Both the position numbers and the translations under genes were made by a program. Positions 29,515 through 38,807 of a DNA stretch of 64,000 nucleotides are shown here, piece by piece (positions within the stretch are counted from its first letter, which is position 1; every line of letters begins with the position of its first letter). The notes beneath the pieces are model-generated. The model saw only the letters and a list, made by a program, of their open reading frames with translations. It was not told the DNA's origin and ran no database searches. Source of the DNA: Hyphomicrobiales bacterium (lineage in GTDB: Bacteria; Pseudomonadota; Alphaproteobacteria; Rhizobiales; Rhizobiaceae). The DNA lies in contig UBTF01000001.1 of NCBI GenBank assembly GCA_900468285.1, positions 62,001 through 126,000 on the forward strand, in the 5' to 3' direction.

Positions 29515-30957
29515 ATGACCGCTGAAATTCTTTTTGCCAGTCTGCGCATCGCGACGCCCGAGCTGATCCTTGCGGTCGGCGCTCTGGTGCTGCTCATGAT
29601 TGGGGTCTTCTCCGGGGACAAGTCGACCAACACGGTCATGGGTCTTTCCATGGCTCTTCTGGTGGTCGTCGGTCTGTGGATCATCTTCGCGCCTGCAACG
29701 GGCGAAGCATTCGGCGGCGTTTACGTCGCCGATGCCTTCGGCAACTTCATGAAGGTGCTGGCGCTGATTGGCTCCATCGTCGCCATGATCCTGTCGATTG
29801 GCCACAGCCGTGTGGAGCCGATTGGTCGTTTCGAATATCCCGTGCTGCTGGTTCTTGCCACTCTCGGCATTCTCCTGATGATCTCGGCCAACAACCTGAT
29901 TTCGCTCTACATGGCGCTCGAGCTTCAGTCGCTTGCTCTTTATGTCATCTGCGCGATCAATCGCGAGAGCCTGCGCTCGACCGAGGCTGGCCTGAAATAT
30001 TTCGTTCTGGGCGCTTTGTCGTCGGGCATGTTGCTCTATGGCATGTCGCTGGTCTACGGCTTTACCGGCAACACCGGATTTAGCGAAATTGCGGCGGTCC
30101 TTTCTTCCGAAACGCGCTCGCTCGGCCTCGTCTTCGGTCTGGTTTTCGTGCTGGCCGGTCTGGCATTCAAGATTTCTGCTGTGCCATTCCACATGTGGAC
30201 ACCGGACGTTTATGAAGGCGCACCGACAACGGTTACTGCGTTCCTGGCTGCGGCACCGAAGGTTGGCGCCATGGCGATCTTCGTTAGGATCGTGGTCGAT
30301 GCGTTCCAGCCCGTCTTTGCCGACTGGCAGCAGATTGTCGTCTTCGTTTCGATCGCCTCCATGCTGCTCGGTGCCTTTGCTGCCATTGGCCAGCGCAACA
30401 TCAAGCGTCTGATGGCCTATTCTTCCATCAGCCACATGGGTTATGCGCTGGTTGGCCTTGCGGCCGGCAGTCAGTCCGGCGTGTCGGGCGTATTGTGGTA
30501 CATGGCCGTCTATATGGGCATGACACTTGGTACATTCGCCTGCATCCTGGCCATGCGCCGCAAGGACGTCGGCAATGTCGAGGATGTGAACGATCTGGCT
30601 GGTCTTGCCTCGACCAATCCTTTAATGGCGCTGGTGCTGACGATCCTGATGTTCTCGCTTGCGGGCATTCCTCCGCTGGCTGGATTCTTCGGCAAGTACT
30701 ATGTGTTCCTTGCTGCCATCGAAGCACATCTTTATCCGCTTGCGGTTATCGGTGTCATCGCCTCGGTTGTCGGTGCTTACTATTATCTGCGCATCGTCAA
30801 GGTCATGTGGTTCGATGAGGCGAAGGGTGGCTTTGAAAAGGCTGCGGGCGAGTTGCGCGTCGTTTACGCCTTGTCGGGTCTCTTCGTTGTCGGCTTCATC
30901 CTCTTTGGTGGCATGTTCACCAACGCGGTCACAGCCGCAGCAAAGACGTTCTTTTGA
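29515..30957 (+). CDS. nuoN: NADH-quinone oxidoreductase subunit N
   Basis: This 480-residue antiporter-like subunit is the last of complex I. It has [19 protein letters not shown] with its Glu, [20 protein letters not shown] with the key Lys, and [20 protein letters not shown]. The ATG at 29515 follows AGGACCC; a TTG six bases earlier is possible. birA follows with almost no gap. Confidence 0.97.
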   Translation: MTAEILFASLRIATPELILAVGALVLLMIGVFSGDKSTNTVMGLSMALLVVVGLWIIFAPATGEAFGGVYVADAFGNFMKVLALIGSIVAMILSIGHSRVEPIGRFEYPVLLVLATLGILLMISANNLISLYMALELQSLALYVICAINRESLRSTEAGLKYFVLGALSSGMLLYGMSLVYGFTGNTGFSEIAAVLSSETRSLGLVFGLVFVLAGLAFKISAVPFHMWTPDVYEGAPTTVTAFLAAAPKVGAMAIFVRIVVDAFQPVFADWQQIVVFVSIASMLLGAFAAIGQRNIKRLMAYSSISHMGYALVGLAAGSQSGVSGVLWYMAVYMGMTLGTFACILAMRRKDVGNVEDVNDLAGLASTNPLMALVLTILMFSLAGIPPLAGFFGKYYVFLAAIEAHLYPLAVIGVIASVVGAYYYLRIVKVMWFDEAKGGFEKAAGELRVVYALSGLFVVGFILFGGMFTNAVTAAAKTFF

Positions 30958-30968
30958 GCGATAGACGC

Positions 30969-31739
30969 ATGAAAACGGGCCGGGTGTCACTTGAAGACTT
31001 CCGGCACGAAGCTTTAGGCGAGACGTCATCCACCAATGCCGAGTGCTTTGCGAGAGCTAAGGCGGGTGACGCTGGCAATCTCTGGATCACGGCGGTGCGT
31101 CAGACCGGTGGTCGTGGCCGTCGCGGCAGATTATGGGTTTCCGAAGCTGGCAACCTCTATGCCTCACTCCTCCTGATCGATCCTGCTCCTCCCGAACACA
31201 TTGGTTCCCTGCCACTCGCTGTTGCGCTTGCCGTTTACCGGGCGGTCGGGGCGGTCCTTCCGCCCGGCGGCGCGCCGCTGGAAATCAAGTGGCCGAACGA
31301 TATTCTGATTGGCCGTAAAAAGACCTGCGGTATTCTGCTGGAGGCCGAAACGCTTCCAGATGGACGCATGGCGCTGGTGATCGGCATTGGTATAAATATA
31401 GCGCATATGCCGGATAGCCCGGCCTATCCGGTTACGCGGCTTGGCGAGCACGGTGTTTCAGCCAGCCCGGAAGAGGTTTTTGCACATCTTTTTCGGGAAA
31501 TAGCTTACATTCTCTCGATATGGAACGGCGGCGAGGGTGTGGCCGAAGTTATGCGCCTATGGCGGTCCGCAGCCTGCGGCATCGGGGAAGCGATCACGGT
31601 CAATCTTCCCGATCGCTCTCTCCGCGGGCGTTTTGCCGGAATTGATGATAAGGGTTTTCTTCTGCTGCAGGAAGATGAGGGCCAACTGCGCTCGATTGCG
31701 GCTGGCGATGTGTTTTGGGGTGAGCCGGGCGGTGCTTGA
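30969..31739 (+). CDS. birA: Biotin--[acetyl-CoA-carboxylase] ligase
   Basis: This protein of 256 residues activates biotin with ATP and transfers it to a lysine of biotin carboxyl carrier protein. It has the ligase loop GGRGRRGRLW, the segment LEIKWPNDILIG and KKTCGILLE, and a C-terminal SH3-like domain. There is no N-terminal winged helix, so it is a ligase without the repressor role of E. coli BirA. It begins 11 bases after nuoN; a TTG at 30954 overlapping the nuoN stop is an alternative start. Linkage to nuoN is usual in rhizobia. Confidence 0.92.
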   Translation: MKTGRVSLEDFRHEALGETSSTNAECFARAKAGDAGNLWITAVRQTGGRGRRGRLWVSEAGNLYASLLLIDPAPPEHIGSLPLAVALAVYRAVGAVLPPGGAPLEIKWPNDILIGRKKTCGILLEAETLPDGRMALVIGIGINIAHMPDSPAYPVTRLGEHGVSASPEEVFAHLFREIAYILSIWNGGEGVAEVMRLWRSAACGIGEAITVNLPDRSLRGRFAGIDDKGFLLLQEDEGQLRSIAAGDVFWGEPGGA

Positions 31740-31903
31740 AGCGCCGAAGTTCACCATGGTGATCTGGAGCATTCCTGCTGCTCGGTAAATGCAGGAGCGC
31801 GGCGGCTGGCATCGGCCGTTCGTGCGAATGACAAAATGGTGCATTCCCCCATTGCCGTGTCGGGAGACGTGGCGATGCATCGCATGATTGGATGTAGAAG
31901 CTG

Positions 31904-33571
31904 ATGACCACGAACGACGAATTTGTATTCCTGCCGCTTGGCGGCGTAGGCGAAATCGGCATGAACCTGGCGCTGTATGGCTATGGGCCTGCTGCAAAGC
32001 GGCAGTGGATCATGGTGGACTGCGGCGTTACTTTCGCCGGGCTGGATCTGCCGGGCGTGGATCTCGTGCTTCCCGATATCCGCTTCATCGAGGAGCAGCG
32101 CGGCAGCCTCAAGGCCATCATCATCACCCACGCGCATGAAGATCATTACGGCGCGCTGAATGATCTGTGGCCTGGCCTGAACGTGCCGGTCTATGCATCC
32201 GGCTTCACTGCCGGGATGCTGGAAGCCAAGCGGGATTATGAGGGAACGCGGGCCGAAATTCCGATCACCCCGTTCAAGGCGGGAGATCGCATCAATGTGG
32301 GCCCGTTCGAGATCGAAGCCATTGGCGTCAACCATTCGATCCCGGAGCCCATGTCGCTTGTCATCCGCACACCGCTTGGCAATGCCGTCCACACGGGCGA
32401 CTGGAAGATCGACCACGCCCCATCTCTGGGTCCGCTGACTGACGAAGCGCGGTTTCGTGCCATCGGTCAGGAGGGCGTATTGGCAATGATGTGCGACAGC
32501 ACCAATGCCCTGCGCGATGGTGTTTCGCCGTCCGAGGAACAGGTGTCGGAGGGGCTTCGCCAGATCATCGAGAATGCCGAGGGGCGCGTGGCGATCACCA
32601 CCTTCTCGTCGAATGTTGGGCGTATTCGCTCCATTGCCCAGGCCGCCGAGCGGGCAGGGCGCGAAGTACTGCTACTGGGATCGTCCTTGAAGCGCGTCGT
32701 CAACGTGTCCCATGATCTTGGCATCATGGAAGGCATCAAGCCGTTTCTGGCCGAAGATGAGTTCGGCTATATTCCGCGCAACAAGGTCGTGGTCATCCTG
32801 ACGGGTTCGCAAGGCGAATCCCGCGCCGCACTCGCCAAGCTGTCGCGCGATGAAATGCGCAATGTGGCCTTGGCATCGGGCGATACCGTCGTGTTTTCCT
32901 CGCGCGCCATCCCGGGAAATGAGAAGGCCATCCTCGATATCAAAAATGGCCTGATAGAGCAGGGCGTCCATATCATCACGGATAATGAGGCGCTGGTCCA
33001 TGTGTCTGGCCATCCGCGCCGCAATGAATTGCTGCAGATGTATGAGTGGGTGAAGCCACAGATTCTTGTGCCGGTGCACGGCGAGGCCGCTCATCTCGTC
33101 GCCCAGAAGGAACTGGCGGAGCAGGCCGGTATTGCGCAGGTTCCCAAGGTCCGCAACGGCAATATTCTGCGTCTGGCACCGGGCCCTGCAGAGGTGATCG
33201 ATGATGCGCCGCATGGTCGCGTCTTCAAGGATGGCCGTCTGGTGGGCGATTTCGAGGAGATGGGTATCGGCGATCGGCGCAAGCTTTCCTTTGCCGGTCA
33301 TGTCTCGGTCAATGTTGTGCTGGACAGCCGGTATGACTTCCTCGGTGATCCCGATGTCGTTCCCTTTGGTTTGCCGGAGTTCGATGATGAAGGCGAAGCC
33401 ATGGAAGACACGCTGTATGACGCCGTTCTCGGTGCTGTCGAAAGCATACCGCGGGCGCGTCGCAAGGATTTGAATGTCGTTCGCGAGTCGGTGCGCCGTG
33501 CCGTTCGCGCAACCGCCAATCAGGTCTGGGGCAAGAAGCCCATCGTTACGGTTTTCGTGACGAAGGTCTGA
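31904..33571 (+). CDS. rnj: Ribonuclease J
   Basis: This 555-residue metallo-beta-lactamase/beta-CASP nuclease has the zinc motif HAHEDH at 76-81 and VHTGDWKIDH further on, then SGHPRRNEL and VHGEAAHLV of the beta-CASP and C-terminal parts. Members act as 5'-3' exonucleases and endonucleases in rRNA and mRNA maturation. Many alphaproteobacteria have one copy alongside RNase E. A 164-base gap after birA may hold its promoter. Confidence 0.92.
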   Translation: MTTNDEFVFLPLGGVGEIGMNLALYGYGPAAKRQWIMVDCGVTFAGLDLPGVDLVLPDIRFIEEQRGSLKAIIITHAHEDHYGALNDLWPGLNVPVYASGFTAGMLEAKRDYEGTRAEIPITPFKAGDRINVGPFEIEAIGVNHSIPEPMSLVIRTPLGNAVHTGDWKIDHAPSLGPLTDEARFRAIGQEGVLAMMCDSTNALRDGVSPSEEQVSEGLRQIIENAEGRVAITTFSSNVGRIRSIAQAAERAGREVLLLGSSLKRVVNVSHDLGIMEGIKPFLAEDEFGYIPRNKVVVILTGSQGESRAALAKLSRDEMRNVALASGDTVVFSSRAIPGNEKAILDIKNGLIEQGVHIITDNEALVHVSGHPRRNELLQMYEWVKPQILVPVHGEAAHLVAQKELAEQAGIAQVPKVRNGNILRLAPGPAEVIDDAPHGRVFKDGRLVGDFEEMGIGDRRKLSFAGHVSVNVVLDSRYDFLGDPDVVPFGLPEFDDEGEAMEDTLYDAVLGAVESIPRARRKDLNVVRESVRRAVRATANQVWGKKPIVTVFVTKV

Positions 33572-33605
33572 CGGCCGGTTTCAAGCAAGGTTTCGGGGAG
33601 GAAAC

Positions 33606-34010
33606 ATGCTGGGTCGTATCAACCATGTCGCGATTGCCGTGCCGGATCTGAAAGCGGCTGTCGCGACCTACCGGGACACTTTGGGTGCTGCGGTCTCGCA
33701 GCCCCAGGCGCTGCCCGAACATGGCGTGACAGTTGTCTTTGTGGAACTGCCCAACACCAAGGTGGAATTGCTGGAGCCATTGGGCGAGGGATCTCCAATC
33801 GCCGCCTTTCTTGCCAAGAATCCGGCGGGTGGGATGCACCATATATGCTATGAGGTCGATGACATCACCGCAGCAAGCAACCGCCTGAAAAGCGAGGGTG
33901 CCCGCGTGCTGGGTGATGGATCGCCAAAAACCGGGGCGCACGGCAAGCCTGTCCTGTTTCTGCATCCCAAGGATTTTTGTGGCACCCTGATAGAGCTTGA
34001 GCAGATTTGA
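33606..34010 (+). CDS. mce: Methylmalonyl-CoA epimerase
   Basis: This 134-residue vicinal-oxygen-chelate protein swaps the (S) and (R) forms of methylmalonyl-CoA in propionyl-CoA breakdown. Metal-binding residues of the family appear as His7 in INHVAIAV, a His in GGMHHICYEVDD near 78-79 and Glu130 in GTLIELEQI. Length is normal. It follows rnj by 34 bases with GGGGAGG before the ATG and is probably cotranscribed. Confidence 0.92.
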   Translation: MLGRINHVAIAVPDLKAAVATYRDTLGAAVSQPQALPEHGVTVVFVELPNTKVELLEPLGEGSPIAAFLAKNPAGGMHHICYEVDDITAASNRLKSEGARVLGDGSPKTGAHGKPVLFLHPKDFCGTLIELEQI

Positions 34011-34115
34011 ACACAGGCTGGCTTCAGGCCGACGTGATTTTGCGCTAAGTGCGATATCCGGTGGGCAGGCCGGAGAAGCCGGAAGACCATCCGGGATTTT
34101 GTGAGGACGTTGGTT

Positions 34116-34385
34116 ATGCAGTGGCTTTCAACATTTGCCGTCTATTTCATCGTCTGGTGGACAGTCCTGTTCATTGTGCTGCCCATCGGCCTGCGCACGC
34201 AGTCCGAGGATGGCGACGTGGCTGTGGGAACGGTGGCCAGCGCCCCGGCGCGCTTCAAGGGCGTGCAGATCATCCTGACGACGACGGTGGTTGCAGCAGT
34301 TATCTGCGGCCTCTGGTATCTGGGAACCTGGTACTTTGGGGTCAGCCTTGATGACCTGCCACGGATTATCCCCGTTTACGACTGA
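34116..34385 (+). CDS. DUF1467 family small membrane protein
   Basis: This 89-residue protein has two transmembrane helices (about 5-25 and 53-75) separated by a polar loop with TQSEDGDVAVGT..SAPA. This is the DUF1467 pattern of alphaproteobacterial proteins of unknown function, often next to mce or proS. The ATG at 34116 follows GAGG at a good distance; a GTG at 34101 would add five residues. Confidence 0.8.
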   Translation: MQWLSTFAVYFIVWWTVLFIVLPIGLRTQSEDGDVAVGTVASAPARFKGVQIILTTTVVAAVICGLWYLGTWYFGVSLDDLPRIIPVYD

Positions 34386-35034
34386 TTTTTGTCATCTGGT
34401 TGTCATGTATAACCGCCATACATCGCGCAGAAGCGGCGCCACGCGTTGACAGACATGAAATAGCCTTGATTTGTTTTGGCGATTTGGTGCCATCTTGCAA
34501 AAAGGCAAAAAAAAACAAGGCATTTCAGCCTTGTTTTTCAGTTTCGCGTGATCTGTAACCGTTGCCGGGGCAGCGAATGAACGCGCCTAAGATCTCATCC
34601 TCCCAAGACTGACCGCGAAATCGGCAAGAATTTAGACTTCCTGCCTCTTTTGTGAGCTGAAACTAGCCCAAAGAGTGAAACTTGTCATCAAATTTTTTGC
34701 ATTTTTGTTACAGTCGGCAAAAAATTTCTCTTGATGCGATATGTCGCACCATCCGTGCAAAATTATTCCTCCTGTAACCGTTCCGGGGCGAAAGCTGTAT
34801 CGCGAAACTGACATAAAGCTGACATACCCGCGATGTTGATGGCCGAAAAAACGCGAAAAAATGGTTTTCTTCTGTTTCTCTTGGCCTTGATGTCTCAGCG
34901 GTGCGGCAAGCGCTGTTCCGCCGCTCGACGCGGGTTTCCTTCTGGTAAGGAAACCGCTATGTACGGCGCAATTATCCCGTTATTCCGGCGATTCCCGCGC
35001 AGGCGCGAGGGTTCGTCACAAAATGGAAACTGCC
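34386..35034. promoter_or_regulatory. Gene-free region before proS with terminator and leader hairpin
   Basis: No gene is supported in these 649 bases. They contain the terminator at 34508-34538, an AT-rich section at 34640-34770 and a hairpin at 34933-34955 (GGTTTCCTT with AAGGAAACC, 5-nt loop). The proS promoter is expected here. Confidence 0.5.
34508..34538. terminator. Bidirectional intrinsic terminator
   Basis: An 11-bp stem (AAAAACAAGGC with GCCTTGTTTTT) with a 6-nt loop and flanking A and T runs. It closes the mce/DUF1467 unit. Confidence 0.85.
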
Positions 35035-36357
35035 ATGCGTCTCAGCCGTTACTTTTTGCCCATTCTCAAGGAAAATCCCAAGGAAGCGGAAATCGTCTCG
35101 CACCGCCTCATGCTGCGTGCCGGCATGGTGCGTCAGCAGAGCCAGGGCATTTATTCATGGTTGCCGCTCGGCAAACGCGTCATGGACAAGGTCAACAAGA
35201 TCATCCGCGAAGAGCAGGATCGCTCTGGCGCCATCGAACTTCTGATGCCAACCTTGCAGTCTGCAGAGCTGTGGCAGGAAAGCGGGCGTTACGACGATTA
35301 CGGCAAGGAAATGCTGCGCATCAAGGACCGTCAGGATCGCCAGATGCTGTATGGTCCCACCAATGAAGAGATGATCACGGATATCTTCCGTTCATACGTG
35401 AAGTCCTACAAGACCCTTCCGCTGAACCTCTATCACATCCAGCTGAAATTCCGTGACGAGGTGCGGCCGCGTTTCGGCACCATGCGTTCGCGCGAATTCC
35501 TGATGAAGGATGCCTATTCCTTCGACCTGACCAAGGAAGACGCGATCCACTCCTATAACAAGATGTTCACGGCTTACCTGCGCACCTTCTCGCGTCTGGG
35601 ACTGCGCGCCATTCCAATGCGTGCCGATACCGGCCCGATTGGCGGCAACCACAGCCATGAGTTCATCATTCTGGCGGATACCGGTGAGTCGGAAGTGTTC
35701 TGCCACAAGAGCTTCCTGGATCGCGGTATTCCTGCCGACGATACCAATTTTGATGATGTTGCAGGCTTGCAGGGTATATTCGACGAGTGGACGACGGATT
35801 ACGCCGCCACCTCCGAAATGCATGATGAAGCTGCCTTCAATGCCATTCCCGAAGGCGAACGCCTGTCGGCGCGCGGCATCGAAGTCGGTCACATCTTCTA
35901 TTTCGGCACGAAATATTCCGAGCCGATGGGTGCGAAGGTGCAGGGGCCTGACGGCAAGGAACACCTTGTCCACATGGGCTCCTATGGCATCGGACCAACC
36001 CGCCTTGTTCCCGCCATCATTGAAGCATCGCATGATGAAAACGGAATCATCTGGCCAGAATCGGTCGCGCCATTCGATGTTGTCATCATCAATATGAAGG
36101 CTGGCGACGCGGCCTGTGATGCCGCCTGCGAGAAGCTCTATTACTCGCTGTCCAACGCTGGCAAGGATGTTCTGTATGATGATACGGACGACCGCGCCGG
36201 TCAGAAATTTGCCACCGCCGATCTCATCGGCGTGCCGGTGCAGATCATCGTCGGGCCGCGCAGCGTTGCTTCCGGCGAGGTTGAAGTCAAGGACCGCAAG
36301 ACGGGCGCACGCGAAACCGTGACCGTTGAAGCGGCAATGAACAGGGTACTTGGCTGA
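35035..36357 (+). CDS. proS: Prolyl-tRNA synthetase (short alphaproteobacterial type)
   Basis: This 440-residue class II synthetase charges tRNA-Pro. Motif 2 appears as [21 protein letters not shown] and motif 3 as [13 protein letters not shown]. The INS editing domain of about 180 residues found in E. coli ProRS is missing, which is normal in this class. It starts MRLSRYFLP after GGAAACTGCC; another ATG four codons upstream (35023) is possible. It is followed by lolC after 20 bases. Confidence 0.95.
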   Translation: MRLSRYFLPILKENPKEAEIVSHRLMLRAGMVRQQSQGIYSWLPLGKRVMDKVNKIIREEQDRSGAIELLMPTLQSAELWQESGRYDDYGKEMLRIKDRQDRQMLYGPTNEEMITDIFRSYVKSYKTLPLNLYHIQLKFRDEVRPRFGTMRSREFLMKDAYSFDLTKEDAIHSYNKMFTAYLRTFSRLGLRAIPMRADTGPIGGNHSHEFIILADTGESEVFCHKSFLDRGIPADDTNFDDVAGLQGIFDEWTTDYAATSEMHDEAAFNAIPEGERLSARGIEVGHIFYFGTKYSEPMGAKVQGPDGKEHLVHMGSYGIGPTRLVPAIIEASHDENGIIWPESVAPFDVVIINMKAGDAACDAACEKLYYSLSNAGKDVLYDDTDDRAGQKFATADLIGVPVQIIVGPRSVASGEVEVKDRKTGARETVTVEAAMNRVLG

Positions 36358-36377
36358 GAAGCCGACAGGGAGAAAAC

Positions 36378-37685
36378 ATGGCAAAAGCCGAGGCTGATAA
36401 CGGTGCAGGCTCCTCCGTAAAGGGCGCAGCCGCCCGGCCATTTTCGGCCTTCGAGCGCATGGTAGCCTGGCGCTACCTGCGCTCGCGCCGCAAGGAAGCG
36501 TTCATTTCCGTCATCGCAGGGTTTTCCTTCGTCGGCATCATGCTGGGCGTTGCGACTCTCATCATCGTCATGGCTGTCATGAACGGTTTTCGTACGGAGT
36601 TGATCTCCCGGATTCTCGGCATCAACGGCCACATGATTGTCCAGCCAATCGATCAGCCGTTGAAGGACTATGACGATCTGGCCAAGAAGTTTGCAGCCGT
36701 GCCCGGCGTAACCATGGCCCTGCCGTTGGTCGAAGGACAGACGCTGGCATCCGGTCGCGGCGGCGCTGGCAGCGGCGCACTTGTGCGCGGCGTGCGCTCG
36801 GAAGATATCGAGAAGATCAAGGAAGTCTCCGGCAACATCAAGGTGGGCGATCTCGTCGGCTTCATGTCGGGGCAGGGCGTTCTTGTCGGCTCGCGGTTGG
36901 CGTCTTCGCTGGGCGTGACGGCGGGTGATCAAATAACGCTGATATCACCGGAGGGTGACGTAACGCCGATGGGCGTCAATCCGCGTGTGAAGTCCTATAC
37001 GATTTCCGGCGTCTTCGAGATCGGCATGTCGGAATATGACGCGTCGATGATCTATATGCCGCTGTCCGAGGCACAGCTCTATTTCAACAACGAGGGCATC
37101 GTTCAGTCGATTGAACTCTTTGTTTCCAACCCGGACAATGTCGATGGCATCAGGCCGCTGGTGGAGACGGCTGCCGGTCGGCAGATTTATATCACCGACT
37201 GGAGACAGCGAAACCAGACCTTCTTCTCCGCCCTTCAGGTGGAGCGCAACGTCATGTTCATGATCCTGACGCTCATCGTGCTTGTGGCGGCGCTCAACAT
37301 TATCTCCGGCCTCATCATGCTGGTGAAGGATAAGGGCAGCGATATCGCCATCCTGCGCACCATGGGCGCAAGCTCCGGCTCGATCATGCGGATATTCTTC
37401 ATGACGGGTGCTGCGATCGGCATCGTCGGAACCTTTGCGGGCGTCGGCCTCGGCGTGCTCGTCTGTCTGAATGTGGAATCGATCCGCCAGTTCTTCTCGT
37501 GGATATCAGGGACGGTGCTGTTCGATCCGCAATTGTACTTCCTCAGCCAGCTACCGGCGGAAATGCAGTTGAGCGAGACGATGACCGTGGTCTTCATGGC
37601 GCTGGGTCTGTCTTTCCTGGCCACGATCTTTCCGGCATGGCGGGCATCCAAGCTCGATCCGGTCCAAGCCCTGCGATACGAATAA
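36378..37685 (+). CDS. lolC: Lipoprotein-releasing ABC transporter permease (LolC/LolE family)
   Basis: This 435-residue inner-membrane protein has one transmembrane helix near residues 45-70, a large periplasmic domain, and three helices toward the C-terminus. The family marks are FERMVAWRYLRSRRKEAFISVIAGFSF, NIISGLIMLVKDKGSDIAILRTMGAS and a final LDPVQALRYE. With LolD it moves outer-membrane lipoproteins out of the inner membrane to LolA. A single permease gene next to lolD implies a homodimeric permease, as in many alphaproteobacteria. Confidence 0.9.
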   Translation: MAKAEADNGAGSSVKGAAARPFSAFERMVAWRYLRSRRKEAFISVIAGFSFVGIMLGVATLIIVMAVMNGFRTELISRILGINGHMIVQPIDQPLKDYDDLAKKFAAVPGVTMALPLVEGQTLASGRGGAGSGALVRGVRSEDIEKIKEVSGNIKVGDLVGFMSGQGVLVGSRLASSLGVTAGDQITLISPEGDVTPMGVNPRVKSYTISGVFEIGMSEYDASMIYMPLSEAQLYFNNEGIVQSIELFVSNPDNVDGIRPLVETAAGRQIYITDWRQRNQTFFSALQVERNVMFMILTLIVLVAALNIISGLIMLVKDKGSDIAILRTMGASSGSIMRIFFMTGAAIGIVGTFAGVGLGVLVCLNVESIRQFFSWISGTVLFDPQLYFLSQLPAEMQLSETMTVVFMALGLSFLATIFPAWRASKLDPVQALRYE

Positions 37686-37700
37686 GGACTGCCCCACACC

Positions 37701-38384
37701 ATGGCACAAAAAACAGCGTTGAAGCTTTCCGGCGTGGAACGGACCTACGGGCAGGGCGAGCATAGCCTCTCCATCCTGAAGAATGCCGATCTGGAACTCA
37801 AGAGCGGCGAAATCGTCGCGCTTGTCGCGCCCTCGGGCACGGGCAAGTCGACATTGCTTCATCTTGCGGGTTTGCTGGAACACCCGGATGCGGGCGAAGT
37901 GGTCATCAACGGACGGTCTTGCGGTGACTTGACGGATGAGGAGCGGACACTCATCCGCCGCAGCGATATTGGCTTCGTCTATCAGTTCCATCATCTCCTG
38001 CCGGAGTTTACCGCGCTCGAAAACATCATGATGCCGCAGCTGATTTCCGGCTTGAAGCACGCGGAAGCCAGCGAGCGCGCCAAGGCGCTGCTTGATTACA
38101 TGCGCATCGGTCACCGGGCCGATCATCGTCCGTCGGAACTTTCTGGCGGTGAACAGCAGCGCGTTGCCATTGCCCGTGCCGTCGCCAACGCACCGCTTCT
38201 TCTGCTCGCTGATGAACCGACGGGCAACCTTGATCCTGAAACCGCGTCTTACGTTTTCGGCGCGCTGGAAGCGCTGGTGCGCCAGTCGGGCCTGGCGGCG
38301 CTGATCGCGACCCACAACCACGAACTTGCCGGTCGCATGGACCGCCGTGTAACGCTCAGCGAAGGCAAGATCATCGAGTTCTGA
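37701..38384 (+). CDS. lolD: Lipoprotein-releasing ABC transporter ATPase
   Basis: This 227-residue ATPase has Walker [10 protein letters not shown] at 43-51 (with Ala in place of the usual first Gly), the signature [14 protein letters not shown], Walker [10 protein letters not shown] and the His switch in IATHNHEL. It powers release of outer-membrane lipoproteins with LolC, 15 bases upstream. A strong terminator follows. Confidence 0.93.
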   Translation: MAQKTALKLSGVERTYGQGEHSLSILKNADLELKSGEIVALVAPSGTGKSTLLHLAGLLEHPDAGEVVINGRSCGDLTDEERTLIRRSDIGFVYQFHHLLPEFTALENIMMPQLISGLKHAEASERAKALLDYMRIGHRADHRPSELSGGEQQRVAIARAVANAPLLLLADEPTGNLDPETASYVFGALEALVRQSGLAALIATHNHELAGRMDRRVTLSEGKIIEF

Positions 38385-38430
38385 GGGAACTCTGCCACCC
38401 TCGCGCATCACAGAACGTCTGATCCTTGAG

Positions 38431-38462
38431 CCCCGTACAGCATCCGCTGTGCGGGGTTTTTC
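38431..38462 (+). terminator. Intrinsic terminator after lolD
   Basis: An 11-bp stem (CCCCGTACAGC with GCTGTGCGGGG, one mismatch) and a 4-nt loop are followed by six T. Confidence 0.85.
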
Positions 38463-38606
38463 ATTTGGGACTCAACGGCTTGCCGCGACGTGAGAGCGGA
38501 ACCGCCGCGACTCCATCGGCGTTCGCAATATGACACGCGCAAATAAGCAGTTGACAATAGAACCAAATGAGAACAAAGTTAGAACATAAAGAGTATGGAG
38601 AGACAA

Positions 38607-38693
38607 ATGACTGACATCATCCGTGACATCGCTGCATTCGCTTCCATCGCTGTCTTCGTCGCCAGCTTCTCGGTCATTCTCACTTCCATGTGA
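38607..38693 (+). CDS. 28-residue hydrophobic membrane peptide
   Basis: An ATG at 38607, preceded by TATGGAGAGACAA with a good GGAG, opens a 28-codon frame ending in TGA at 38691. The product begins MTDIIRDIAAFASIAVF and continues as one hydrophobic helix to a Ser-Met end. The short charged N-terminus and single helix suggest an inner-membrane small protein. I recognise no named family. It sits alone between the lolD terminator and dnaE. Confidence 0.6.
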   Translation: MTDIIRDIAAFASIAVFVASFSVILTSM

Positions 38694-38770
38694 TCGGGAA
38701 TAGCCGATTCCCTTGGATTTGGCATGTAAACTTTGCCTGAGGCAGTGGACTTTGCCTCCAGGAAATCCGA

Positions 38771-38801
38771 AAATCCCGTTGATTCAGAATAAGCGGGATT
38801 T
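38771..38801 (+). promoter_or_regulatory. Hairpin overlapping the dnaE ribosome-binding site
   Basis: AAATCCCG (38771-38778) and CGGGATTT (38794-38801) form an 8-bp stem with a 15-nt loop. The 3' arm contains the GGGA that would act as ribosome-binding site for the ATG at 38808, so folding could lower dnaE translation. Confidence 0.45.
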
Positions 38802-38807
38802 GTGCAT

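Noticed and set aside
28504-30435. 643-codon minus-strand frame opposite nuoM and nuoN
   Set aside because: Antisense shadow of hydrophobic membrane-protein genes, giving an implausibly polar product.
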